Positions 7,213 to 15,100 of a stretch of 41,375 nt of DNA are shown in pieces. The notes beneath the pieces are model-generated. The model was not told where the DNA came from and did not search any database. It saw only the letters and a list, made by a program, of their open reading frames with translations. Position 1 is the first letter of the stretch; every line of letters begins with the position of its first letter. This DNA comes from Legionella sp. GTDB taxonomy: Bacteria; Pseudomonadota; Gammaproteobacteria; Legionellales; Legionellaceae. The position numbers and the translations under genes were made by a program. The stretch covers positions 1-41,375 of the forward strand of contig JAACPN010000013.1 of assembly GCA_009995425.1 (NCBI GenBank), in the 5' to 3' direction.

Positions 7213-8670
7213 TCATGGATATCTTGCCGTTCCGGCATCAAGCGCATCACCTAAATCAATAATTTTTGTGAAATAATCTTCATCCACGACGGAATCGCTG
7301 ACGGCGTTGACGTGTATCAATACAGGAAAGCACGAAAAATGTTTGGGTATTTTTAATCGTTGAATTTTTTGTTGCACGTCGTGAATAATATTCATTTTTA
7401 TCTCATTTCGAGAAAATTTTATCTCACAAACAAACAAGTTGTTGAAACGCGTTTGAATCAGATAATCAATTTGACACCCGGGTGCTTGCTGTGTTGCTTT
7501 TTGAAAATAAGCGCCATCATGGACAATATCCTGTGCGGATAATTTCAGCTGCTTCCATATCCATGATCTATTTTTGAGGACTAAATTTTCAAATTGAAGA
7601 CCCATGATTGTAGACCAGCCTGGTAATGCAGTCATGGAGGACCATGGGTAGTGATTACGCATAATCTTATCTTTTTGTTGTTCAATATATTTCAAATAAA
7701 ACCGCAAATAATTATCGCTTAAGCGGTAGCGACTTGATTGGGTTGATGTGCCCGTTTTAAATGACCATGTATAATCTCGGCTAATAAAACCCGCTTCAAC
7801 TAAATCCTTTAAATAATCACTGATAACACCACCGGATGTAATTTTTAATTGCTGACAAATACGCTCGAGATTTGCAGGCTCATTCACGAGAAGCGAAACA
7901 ATTTTTTTATAATAATCGGAACGCTTGTCAAATAAATCGTGAAAAATATTATCAAATTCTCGAAATAATAACCCGCCCGGTTCGAAACACAACTGTCGGA
8001 TATTTTTCTCAATCGGTAGCTTGGGATCTAAGACTTCAAGATACAAGGGGATACCTCCTGTAATGGCGAGGTATTTAAACTGATCATAATGACTGACATG
8101 CACGCGGTGAGCACCCCAAAATTGGCTACAAACGGCCAGCGGTAATTCTTGCAGTGTCATAACATAGTGCACACGCCCCAAAAAAGCGGTTGACGCCAAA
8201 ATATTTTTTTCTATCCAGGATGAAATTGAACCGCAAAGAATGAGCATCAAATGAGAATTTTTTTTAAATAACTCATCCCACGCATTTTTTAATTTACCCA
8301 AGAAGGTAGGATCATCCATCGCCATCCAGGATATCTCATCCAATAAAATCACGGTGTTACCATGCTGGGTTCGTGCCGCAAGGAGCTCAAACAATTCAGC
8401 CCACTCATCGGCTTTTAATGTGGGGAGTTCCGGAAAATAACCCTTGAGACGGCGAGCAAAATCATCGCGCTGTGCTTGGGCCGTGATCCCTTTTTCTGGG
8501 GGTAAGCCACTAAATCTATAAAATTGTTTACCAACAGCAAACTCCTCAACTAAACGACTTTTACCAATGCGGCGACGGCCTTTAATGACAGTAAAACAAC
8601 TGACATCTTTGGAAAATAAACCGTTGAGCGTGGCAAGCTCCTGTTCTCTACCCATAAAATGATGCGGCAT
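7213..8670 (-). CDS. Archaeal-ATPase family P-loop ATPase (ATPase D)
   Basis: This 485-residue protein starts FMGREQELATLN, typical of COG1672 ATPases. It has Walker A GRRRIGKS (31-38), Walker B TVILLDEISWM and sensor-like LCGSISSWIE. A winged-helix-like segment reads ERICQQLKITSGGVISDYL. The C-terminus has CQIDYLI followed by VCEIKFS, a PD-(D/E)XK-like pair. It lies 97 bases ahead of ATPase C on the same strand, but each has its own upstream repeats, so they are probably separate units. The ATG at 8670 fits family starts. Its molecular role is not known; relatives are usually annotated only as ATP-binding proteins. Confidence 0.86.
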   Translation of the reverse strand: MPHHFMGREQELATLNGLFSKDVSCFTVIKGRRRIGKSRLVEEFAVGKQFYRFSGLPPEKGITAQAQRDDFARRLKGYFPELPTLKADEWAELFELLAARTQHGNTVILLDEISWMAMDDPTFLGKLKNAWDELFKKNSHLMLILCGSISSWIEKNILASTAFLGRVHYVMTLQELPLAVCSQFWGAHRVHVSHYDQFKYLAITGGIPLYLEVLDPKLPIEKNIRQLCFEPGGLLFREFDNIFHDLFDKRSDYYKKIVSLLVNEPANLERICQQLKITSGGVISDYLKDLVEAGFISRDYTWSFKTGTSTQSSRYRLSDNYLRFYLKYIEQQKDKIMRNHYPWSSMTALPGWSTIMGLQFENLVLKNRSWIWKQLKLSAQDIVHDGAYFQKATQQAPGCQIDYLIQTRFNNLFVCEIKFSRNEIKMNIIHDVQQKIQRLKIPKHFSCFPVLIHVNAVSDSVVDEDYFTKIIDLGDALDAGTARYP

Positions 8671-8682
8671 ATGCTTATATTA

Positions 8683-8753
8683 TTTTTTGCGGAAAAACGT
8701 AGTTTACGTTATTTCCCGCAAAAATTAAATAAGTTGAATTTTGCGGGAAAAAA
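8683..8753 (-). promoter_or_regulatory. Three alternating TTTTTGCGGGAAA dyads upstream of ATPase D
   Basis: TTTTTTGCGGAAAAA (8683-8697), its inverse TTTCCCGCAAAAA (8712-8724) and TTTTGCGGGAAAAAA (8739-8753) alternate in orientation at a spacing of about 27-28 bp. The first lies 12 bases upstream of the ATG at 8670. No convincing promoter hexamers were found among them. The layout matches the dyad pairs of neighbouring ATPase genes, with a wholly different core sequence. Confidence 0.6.
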
Positions 8754-8772
8754 GGTTTTTAGCTGAGCTCGA

Positions 8773-8880
8773 AATTGCACGACATATCCCGGATATCAGA
8801 TACAAAAATGCAGGGTTTTAAGATGAAATCTTGCATTTTGTAGAGTAGAATTCGAGAATGCACGACATTTTCGGAGTTGT
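8773..8880. repeat. Diverged intergenic repeat, copy 2, with a strong hairpin
   Basis: The second copy of the repeat at 2982-3055. It contains the arms AAAATGCAGGGTTT (8805-8818) and AAATCTTGCATTTT (8826-8839), which pair along all 14 positions with two G-U wobbles around a 7-base loop. The motif GCACGACAT with a following CGG occurs near 8777 and again near 8859, so the hairpin is flanked by direct repeats. It lies just ahead of a truncated ATPase gene. With that fragment it accounts for most of the 313-base gap between 8671 and 8983. Confidence 0.5.
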
Positions 8881-8884
8881 ATAT

Positions 8885-8959
8885 ATGGTAAAATATCCAA
8901 GATTACTTAATCCACCTAAAGACAGCAGCGTTATCGTCGATGCGATAGGCTATCTGTAA
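8885..8959 (+). pseudogene. Truncated N-terminus of another AAA_14/DUF4143 ATPase
   Basis: The 24-codon frame begins MVKYPRLLNPPKDSS, which resembles the start of DUF4143 ATPases of the type that read K-Y-x-R-x-L-x-x-P followed by SFFLFGPRxTGKS. The P-loop never comes: the frame changes character after KDSS and stops at 8957-8959, shortly before the HepT-like gene. I read it as the stump of an eighth ATPase gene cut off when the toxin-antitoxin pair or other DNA joined here. The fragment is short, so this is a pattern match rather than proof. Confidence 0.4.
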
Positions 8960-8983
8960 ACCATAAACAAGGGTTATAACGGC

Positions 8984-9403
8984 ATGACACAATACGAATT
9001 GCGTTGGCATCAGCGCCTTGATAATTATGAAAGCGCGTTAAAACAACTAACCTCAGCTGTTGCCTTGTCGACAACACGTGCGCTGTCAGAACTTGAAAAA
9101 CAAGGTTTAATTCAAGCCTTTGAGTTTACGCATGAGCTCGCGTGGAATGTCATGAAGGATTATTTTTTTTATCAGGGTAAATCGGATATTACTGGCTCGC
9201 GTGATGCGACGAGAGAAGCCTATAGCAAGGGCTTAATTGAAGATGGTGAGCGTTGGATGGAAATGATTAAAAGTCGTAATCAAACATCTCATACGTATAA
9301 TCAACGCATTGCTGATGACATTGTTGAGCATATTACAGCGATCTATCATCAGTGTTTTAAGCAATTTCTGGAAAAAATGAAATATTTAAGACGCCATGCT
9401 TGA
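8984..9403 (+). CDS. HEPN-domain toxin-like protein, HI0074 family (HepT-like, copy 1)
   Basis: This 139-residue all-helical protein of the nucleotidyltransferase substrate-binding (HI0074) family carries the HEPN RNase motif R98-NQTS-H103 followed by Y105, an Rx4HxY pattern. In characterised HepT/MntA systems the HEPN protein is an RNase toxin, and its partner nucleotidyltransferase adds AMP to the tyrosine of this motif to silence it; that role here is inference. The next gene, encoding the nucleotidyltransferase, overlaps by 8 bases, as in the H. influenzae HI0073/HI0074 pair. About 60% of residues match the second copy at 25723. Confidence 0.85.
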   Translation: MTQYELRWHQRLDNYESALKQLTSAVALSTTRALSELEKQGLIQAFEFTHELAWNVMKDYFFYQGKSDITGSRDATREAYSKGLIEDGERWMEMIKSRNQTSHTYNQRIADDIVEHITAIYHQCFKQFLEKMKYLRRHA

Positions 9404-9707
9404 TATACAAAGAAAATATGGTTTACCTATCGATGCAGTGCATGCACTTAAGCATGTTTTTAACCAGAATAATCATATTGAATCAGTCATATTGTATGGA
9501 TCGCGAGCGAAAGGAAATTATCGACTAAATTCAGATATTGATTTGTGTCTTGAGGGCCAAAAACTTACTTTGCAAGAATTATTGGCAATTGAAAACAAAA
9601 TTGATGATTTATTATTACCGTGGAAAATAGATTTATCATTGAAACATCATATAGATAATCCTGCTTTACTGCAGCATATTGAATGTGTTGGTATTATCTT
9701 TGATTAA
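9396..9707 (+). CDS. Minimal nucleotidyltransferase, HI0073/MntA-like antitoxin (copy 1)
   Basis: This 103-residue protein has the minimal nucleotidyltransferase motif GS(x10)DxD: G35-S36 in [13 protein letters not shown] followed by D47-I-D49. This is the metal- and nucleotide-binding signature of MntA-type antitoxins, which in studied systems AMPylate the HEPN partner. The start overlaps the HepT-like gene by 8 bases (ATGCTTGA), so translation is probably coupled. The gene ends 38 bases before the convergent ATPase E. It is full length for the family. Confidence 0.85.
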   Translation: MLDIQRKYGLPIDAVHALKHVFNQNNHIESVILYGSRAKGNYRLNSDIDLCLEGQKLTLQELLAIENKIDDLLLPWKIDLSLKHHIDNPALLQHIECVGIIFD

Positions 9708-9745
9708 TCTGTTGATTTTTCTTCTCTATCATGAGGCATACGGTG

Positions 9746-10954
9746 TCAAACAAGTTGTGATAAAAATGTTTTAGCGGGAACAATGATGGGCGTTGTGTGC
9801 TCAAAGCAATTTTTGTCAACATAGGGCATATTGATCACCACTTGAAATGCGTGTTCAGCTCCTGTTTTTTGTTGAAATTCAGCTAGAAGGGGGCTTATTT
9901 TTTGATTGTCTGATAATTTAACTTCGACCAGAAACCAGGCTTTGTTATTTTTTGAAACAACAAAATCAACTTCTTTTTTTTCAAGCGTACGAATGTAAGA
10001 AAGTCCATACTCTCCGAATCCTCTGTCGGTCCAACATTGCGTGGCTTTCAGTAAGTGTGTCGCGATAAAATTTTCAGCACGTGCACCTGGATTATCAATC
10101 AGTGACCAATCCCAAAGGTATACTTTGGGTTCTTTTAAGAGTGAGCGTGTAATATTTTGAGACCAAGGTTTGAGTCGATAACAATAATAAAAGGTTTCTA
10201 AGACCTGTATCCATCGCGTTATGGTATCAACAGATACACGGACATGTTTTGCTAATGTTGTGTAATTCATTTGATTTGAGGCCATCTGCCTCAAAATATC
10301 GATCAACAATTGCAACCGGTTTAAATCATGAATAATATTTACATCACGAATATCTTCTTGTATCAATTGTTGTTTTCTTAAAGTTTGCCAACGGCCACTA
10401 AATAACGGGTCGCGTTTGATAAATGGCTTTGGGAACCCACCAAATTTAAATAATGCTTCATAATCGTCATGTGATATTTCGGATGGTTCAGCAATTTCAT
10501 GGGTCAGCAGATCGGTTCGTAAACATTCAGCAACAGATAGGGGATGCATACGATAGGAAAAATAGCGACCCATGAGGCTATCACCGCCATGTTTATAAAC
10601 ATCAAGGCGAGCGCTGCCGGTGACTAAAATATGAAGCTGACGGCCGTAGGTATCAAAAAAGCCTTTCAGAAAATTTTTCCAATCCGGTCTTTTATGAATC
10701 TCATCGAACGCAACGATGGGTTTTGTATTGGATAGATGCTCAAGGTTCGCATACTGAGCAATTTCAGAAGGTCCGGTTAAAATAATATGTTTATGATCTT
10801 CATTGTCCCAATTGAGATAAGTAAAATGAGGGTATTGTTTCGCTAAATGCATGCTGACCGTTGTTTTGCCTACTTGTCGTGGGCCAGATAAAAACAACAT
10901 CTCTTCATCACAATCTAAATGAGCTTTGATTAATGTATCATAAAGGCGTTTCAT
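9746..10954 (-). CDS. AAA_14/DUF4143 family ATPase (ATPase E)
   Basis: This 402-residue protein has Walker A GPRQVGKT (24-31), Walker B IVAFDEIHK (80-88) and sensor-like VTGSARLDV. A helix-turn-helix-like segment TTLAKHVRVSVDTITRWIQV sits in the DUF4143 region. The C-terminal E328-V-D330 and E344-V-K346 fit a PD-(D/E)XK-like fold. It groups with ATPase A by its GPRQ P-loop but is clearly distinct. The ATG at 10954 lies close downstream of a promoter with a perfect TATAAT that is wholly contained in a palindrome, so tight and specific repression is likely. Function is unknown. Confidence 0.87.
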   Translation of the reverse strand: MKRLYDTLIKAHLDCDEEMLFLSGPRQVGKTTVSMHLAKQYPHFTYLNWDNEDHKHIILTGPSEIAQYANLEHLSNTKPIVAFDEIHKRPDWKNFLKGFFDTYGRQLHILVTGSARLDVYKHGGDSLMGRYFSYRMHPLSVAECLRTDLLTHEIAEPSEISHDDYEALFKFGGFPKPFIKRDPLFSGRWQTLRKQQLIQEDIRDVNIIHDLNRLQLLIDILRQMASNQMNYTTLAKHVRVSVDTITRWIQVLETFYYCYRLKPWSQNITRSLLKEPKVYLWDWSLIDNPGARAENFIATHLLKATQCWTDRGFGEYGLSYIRTLEKKEVDFVVSKNNKAWFLVEVKLSDNQKISPLLAEFQQKTGAEHAFQVVINMPYVDKNCFEHTTPIIVPAKTFLSQLV

Positions 10955-10987
10955 GGTGGATGCGCAAATGAGCTGAAATCATCTGAT

Positions 10988-11046
10988 GATTATACGGTGC
11001 ATCGTAGAATAATCAAGATCATTTTACGATACGTCGTATAATGATC
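10988..11046 (-). promoter_or_regulatory. Promoter of ATPase E embedded in a pair of long palindromes
   Basis: Unit 1 (10988-11014) has outer arms GATTAT/ATAATC and inner ACG/CGT. Unit 2 (11017-11046) has outer arms GATCATT/AATGATC and inner ACG/CGT. The centres are about 30 bp apart. Reading leftwards, TTGATT (11016-11011), a 16-base spacer and a perfect TATAAT (10994-10989) form the promoter, which is almost entirely covered by unit 1. Transcription would start near 10982. This is the clearest operator-like layout in the window. Confidence 0.65.
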
Positions 11047-11069
11047 AGCTTTAATGAAATAACATAGTA

Positions 11070-11130
11070 TGTAAATTGACAATGCGTTATCAATTTACAT
11101 TGTTTTTTGATAATGTATTGTCAATTTACA
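11070..11130. promoter_or_regulatory. Orphan pair of 30-bp palindromes ahead of the polysaccharide genes
   Basis: Unit 1 (11070-11099) has perfect 10-base arms TGTAAATTGA/TCAATTTACA. Unit 2 (11101-11130) repeats the design, with a perfect right arm and three mismatches in the left. The inner part TGACAAT...TTATCA of unit 1 reappears inverted in unit 2. Centres are 31 bp apart, as in the ATPase-gene dyads. No ATPase gene follows; the next gene is heparinase-like at 11194. A perfect TTGACA lies at 11076-11081, but no convincing -10 was found at the right distance. Confidence 0.55.
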
Positions 11131-11193
11131 CCAGTGTCACTTGATTTTAGAGCTTTGTTGGTATGTGTTTTATTTTCGAATACGAGATTAATC

Positions 11194-12858
11194 ATGATGG
11201 CGCAGAAATTATTGAGTCGGTATGTGCACACGTTACGTTATTTAAAATTTGAGCAATTAATGTATCAAGTTTTTTATCGCGTGAGAAAACCTAAACTTAA
11301 AATATCACATGAGTTGAGTTCGATACGTGTTTGGCAACAATCTTGGCTTGCCCCCGAAGTGATGCCTTCGCCTTGTTTGGATGAAAAAAACTTAGTTTTT
11401 TTAGGTGAACAAGGTTGCTTGGATGAAGCTAATCTTTGGAATAGCCCCAAGCGCTCTAAATTATGGCTTTATAATTTACATTATTTTGATCTCATGAGCG
11501 CAGTAGGTGCTGATAAAAATCAAGCGATAATTAATCGATTGCTGCGGCGCTGGATTCAAGAAAACCCTCCTCTGATAGGCAATGGATGGGAGCCTTATCC
11601 GCTTTCTTTGCGTGTTGTGAATTGGGTTAAGTGGTTTTCAAAGCATCCTGAGTATGTTAATGAAGCTGAACGACAAAGTCTGGCACTACAAGGTAAGGCT
11701 TTAATCAAACAACTTGAATACCATATTCTTGGGAATCATTTATTTGCGAATGCAAAAGCATTAGTTTTTGTAGGTTCATATTTTGATGGATCTGATGCAA
11801 AGCGATGGTTAAATAAAGGTATACGTTTACTTGATCGTGAAATTCCAGAGCAATTTCTTTTAGATGGTGGTCATTTTGAGCGTTCGCCGATGTATCATGC
11901 TACGTTGTTGTGGGATATGTGTGATTTATATAATCTTGCGTCACGAACAAAAATTCAGGCTTTAATGGAGAGGCAATTTCAATGGAAAGGTGTGATTCAG
12001 CGTGGGCTAACGTGGCTTTCTTGTATGACGCATCCAGATGGCGATGTGTCTTTTTTTAATGATAGTACTTTGGGTATAGCGCCCAAGTTTGATGATGTTG
12101 TAAGCTATGCAGAACAATTGGGTATTACGAAAATAAACGCGTCTAAAGCGCCTTCTATTTTACCGTATCACCATTTAAAAAATACGGGGTATTGTGTTAT
12201 TGATTTGCCTGAGCAAGGCAAGCTTATCATGGATGTAGGGGAGGTTGCTCCTGACTATCAACCGGGTCATGCGCATGCAGATACCTTGAGTTTTGAGCTG
12301 AGTTTATGGGGTGAGCGTTTTTTAGTGAATTCAGGTATATCGTGTTATGGTCAGTCTACGCTTCGAGAGTATCAGCGTAGTACACAAGCACATAATACCG
12401 TTTGTGTTGCGCACCTTGACTCATCTGAGACATGGTCGGGTTTTCGTGTTGCACGTCGTGCATACCCTAAAGACTTATCGATACAGAAGCTACCTCAACA
12501 TGTTGCTATTCAATGTTCTCATGATGGATATTTAAGATTACCAGGAAATGTTGTCCATCAACGATCATGGGATGTCAAACAAAATAGCTTGATGATTCGA
12601 GATGTAATTACAGAGCGATTTGAAGAAGCCGAAGCAAGGTATTATTTTCATCCATCAATTGGCATGAAATGTGTGTCTTGTTTCGTTTTTGAGGCTCAAA
12701 TTACCTCGAAAATAAAAATAATAATGACTATGACAGGAGCGCTTGATTGTAAATTAGAGCCGTCACATTGGTATCCTGGATTTGGTGTCTCACAAAAAAA
12801 TCATTGCTTAGTTATAAAGTTTAGAAGTTCCGAATTATTCACATACATTGAGTGGTGA
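11194..12858 (+). CDS. Heparinase II/III family protein of a polysaccharide locus
   Basis: From the double ATG at 11194/11197 the protein has about 555 residues. The N-terminal half has the alpha-barrel features of polysaccharide lyases (WLYNLHYFDLM, then NGWEPYPLSLRVVNW, LGNHLFANAKAL and FLLDGGHFERSPMYH). The second half is a Heparinase_II_III domain with PGHAHADTLSFEL near residue 359 and LVNSGISCYG. There is no signal peptide, which is usual for members encoded in O-antigen and capsule loci, where their exact role is mostly unproven. The frame is open to 11107, but that would begin inside the orphan palindrome pair. It is the first gene of a tight plus-strand run. Confidence 0.8.
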   Translation: MMAQKLLSRYVHTLRYLKFEQLMYQVFYRVRKPKLKISHELSSIRVWQQSWLAPEVMPSPCLDEKNLVFLGEQGCLDEANLWNSPKRSKLWLYNLHYFDLMSAVGADKNQAIINRLLRRWIQENPPLIGNGWEPYPLSLRVVNWVKWFSKHPEYVNEAERQSLALQGKALIKQLEYHILGNHLFANAKALVFVGSYFDGSDAKRWLNKGIRLLDREIPEQFLLDGGHFERSPMYHATLLWDMCDLYNLASRTKIQALMERQFQWKGVIQRGLTWLSCMTHPDGDVSFFNDSTLGIAPKFDDVVSYAEQLGITKINASKAPSILPYHHLKNTGYCVIDLPEQGKLIMDVGEVAPDYQPGHAHADTLSFELSLWGERFLVNSGISCYGQSTLREYQRSTQAHNTVCVAHLDSSETWSGFRVARRAYPKDLSIQKLPQHVAIQCSHDGYLRLPGNVVHQRSWDVKQNSLMIRDVITERFEEAEARYYFHPSIGMKCVSCFVFEAQITSKIKIIMTMTGALDCKLEPSHWYPGFGVSQKNHCLVIKFRSSELFTYIEW

Positions 12859-12864
12859 CATTAC

Positions 12865-14037
12865 TTGAAAATTTTAATTTTATCTTTTTATTATTTTCCT
12901 GATTTATGCGCAGGTTCTTTTCGTTGCACAGCGTTTGTTGAGGCACTACGTAAACACGTGAGCACAGATACTCGAATTGAAGTCATGACCACGGCTCCTA
13001 ATCGCTATGCTTCATTTGGTGTCGAAGCACCAGCCCATGAAATACAGTTAGGTCTAAATATTGAACGAATCTCTTTACTAACACATAAGAGCGGTATGTT
13101 GGACCAAGCGAAAGCATTTATTCATTTTAGTATCGAGGTAAACAAACGTATCAAACACCGTGATTATGATCTTGTTTTTGCAACGTCGTCACGGTTAATG
13201 ACTGCCGCATTAGGTGCTTGGATTGCTCGTAAAAAAAATGCAAAGCTTTATCTTGATATACGCGATCTTTTTATTGATACGATTGAAGATGTGCTTCCAA
13301 GAAAGCTCTCGATAGCTTTAAAACCGATTTTTTCTTTTATTGAAAAAAAGAGTGTTGGTATTGCTGAGCAAGTCAATTTGGTATCTCGAGGATTTGAAGC
13401 ATATTATAAACAGCATTATCCCGCTGTAAAATTAAGTTGGTTCACCAATGGTATTGATTCAGAATTTATTGCGCCCAACAACACCAGGCATACCAAATCA
13501 AACTCTACAGAACCTTTGACCGTACTTTATGCCGGTAATATTGGAGAAGGGCAAGGCTTACATGCCATCATTCCTGAACTAGCAAAACGTATGGAAGGGC
13601 GGGTGAGCTTTAAAATTATTGGTGATGGAGGTAGAAAAGCGCATTTAATCACAGCGCTGGAGCATGCCCAATGTCATAACGTAGAACTTATGCCACCTTT
13701 AAGTCGAGCCGAGCTTATTCAACAATATCAGCAGGCCGATGTTTTATTTCTTCACTTAAATGACTATAAAGCGTTTGGTAAGGTTTTGCCGTCTAAAATA
13801 TTTGAATATGCGGCTATGGGCAAACCTATTTGGGCAGGTATTGCTGGATATTCTGCTGAGTTTGTTCGAACGGAAGTGTGTAATGCAGTAATTTTTTATC
13901 CATGTCATGCAAGTGAAGCTGAAGCGGTGTTTTCTAATTTAAAGCTGGAAAATATCGCAAGACTGGATTTTATTGAAAAATATAAACGAAGTCATATCAT
14001 GAATGCTATGGCGTTAAATATGCTTAGCTTGCTATGA
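12865..14037 (+). CDS. Glycosyltransferase family 4 (WbuB-like)
   Basis: This 390-residue GT-B glycosyltransferase starts at a TTG six bases after the preceding stop: KILILSFYYFPDLCAGS is the donor-free N-terminal domain's first strand and glycine loop. The C-terminal domain has VLYAGNIGEGQGLH, FKIIGDGG and the nucleotide-sugar-binding stretch VLPSKIFEYAAMGKPIWAG. It most likely adds a sugar to the lipid-linked repeat unit at the inner membrane face; the sugar cannot be named. No good ribosome binding site is seen, so translation is probably coupled to the heparinase-like gene. Confidence 0.82.
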   Translation: MKILILSFYYFPDLCAGSFRCTAFVEALRKHVSTDTRIEVMTTAPNRYASFGVEAPAHEIQLGLNIERISLLTHKSGMLDQAKAFIHFSIEVNKRIKHRDYDLVFATSSRLMTAALGAWIARKKNAKLYLDIRDLFIDTIEDVLPRKLSIALKPIFSFIEKKSVGIAEQVNLVSRGFEAYYKQHYPAVKLSWFTNGIDSEFIAPNNTRHTKSNSTEPLTVLYAGNIGEGQGLHAIIPELAKRMEGRVSFKIIGDGGRKAHLITALEHAQCHNVELMPPLSRAELIQQYQQADVLFLHLNDYKAFGKVLPSKIFEYAAMGKPIWAGIAGYSAEFVRTEVCNAVIFYPCHASEAEAVFSNLKLENIARLDFIEKYKRSHIMNAMALNMLSLL

Positions 14038-14098
14038 GTGGGTTTGTTATGATTTGATGTAGACAAAAGGATGTGTGAGTTGTTATTCAAGGGATGTG

Positions 14099-15100
14099 AT
14101 GAAAATATTAGTGACAGGCGCAACAGGCTTTATTGGTAAGCAGCTGGTTCAATATTTACTTGAAAATACAGAGGTGACGTTATGTCTTGCTGTAAGAGTG
14201 ATACCTCAAGTAACGCTGTACGAATCGCTCGATGCTTCAAGGGTTATTTTAGCTCAAATTGATGACATATCATCAGGTACAAATTGGTACACCATCTTAA
14301 TGGATTGTGATGTTGTGATTCATTTGGCAGCCTGCATAGATGTTTCGGGTAACAATTTAAACGATTCTCTTACGATTTTTCGTGAAACGAATGTTGACGG
14401 AACATTGAATTTAGCTCGGCAAGCAAGTGAATCGGGTGTGAAGCGTTTTATTTACATGAGTTCTATTAAGGTCAATGGGGAGTCTACACAGCTGGGTTCA
14501 CCATTTAAACCTGATGACGTCCCGAGACCTCAGCACCCTTATGCTATTTCAAAACTTGAAGCAGAACGAGGGTTAATAGCATTGGTAGAGCAGGCTTCAA
14601 TGAAGCTTGTTATTCTTCGTCCGCCATTGGTGTATGGGCCGGACGTCCAAGGTAACTTCATGCGTATTATGTCGTTATTAAAAACAAAAATACCGCTCCC
14701 GTTTGGTTCGTTGAAAAAAAATAAACGAAGTTTTATATCGATAAATAATCTTGTGAATTTAATCGTTATTTGCATGACGCATCCAGGCGCAGAAAATCAA
14801 ATTTTTTTGCTTAGTGATGATTATGATTTATCAACAACAGAATTATTTTTAAAAATAAAGCAGCGTTTGGATGCGTCGACATTATTTTTTCCAATGCCAT
14901 CATGGATCTTAAATAGCACAGCGAAAGTGCTTGGGCAGCAACAAGAAATGATGCGCCTCACGGGTTCACTGCAGGTTGATATCAGTCGCACGCAACAACA
15001 GCTTAATTGGCAACCGATCGAAAGTGTGGATGAAGGATTATCTAAGGTCGTGCAGCATTATATTAATTTAAATAAGGAAGAAGCTTGTGTTGAATCATAA
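14099..15100 (+). CDS. NAD-dependent nucleotide-sugar epimerase/4-reductase (SDR)
   Basis: Starting at ATG 14099 (AAGGG six bases upstream), this 333-residue extended SDR has the Rossmann motif GATGFIG near the N-terminus, the catalytic serine in YMSSIKVNG and the YxxxK pair in PYAISKLEAE. Proteins of this kind beside a WbpM-type dehydratase often reduce or epimerise the 4-keto intermediate to UDP-QuiNAc or UDP-FucNAc (WbpV-like), and that is my best guess. An upstream GTG at 14075 is open but lacks the family start. The end overlaps the next gene by 14 bases. Confidence 0.82.
   Translation: MKILVTGATGFIGKQLVQYLLENTEVTLCLAVRVIPQVTLYESLDASRVILAQIDDISSGTNWYTILMDCDVVIHLAACIDVSGNNLNDSLTIFRETNVDGTLNLARQASESGVKRFIYMSSIKVNGESTQLGSPFKPDDVPRPQHPYAISKLEAERGLIALVEQASMKLVILRPPLVYGPDVQGNFMRIMSLLKTKIPLPFGSLKKNKRSFISINNLVNLIVICMTHPGAENQIFLLSDDYDLSTTELFLKIKQRLDASTLFFPMPSWILNSTAKVLGQQQEMMRLTGSLQVDISRTQQQLNWQPIESVDEGLSKVVQHYINLNKEEACVES

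Noticed and set aside
7116-7250. N-terminal extension of ATPase C by 45 residues
   Set aside because: It overlaps the end of ATPase D and covers AT-rich repeats; the family start FYNRExEL begins right at 7115.
4255-11130. Palindrome pairs read as ends of insertion sequences
   Set aside because: They are different for each gene, close together rather than flanking a gene, and no transposase is present in the island.
11107-11193. N-terminal extension of the heparinase-like protein
   Set aside because: The start would lie within the orphan palindrome pair, and there is a double ATG at 11194/11197 just before the family-like sequence.
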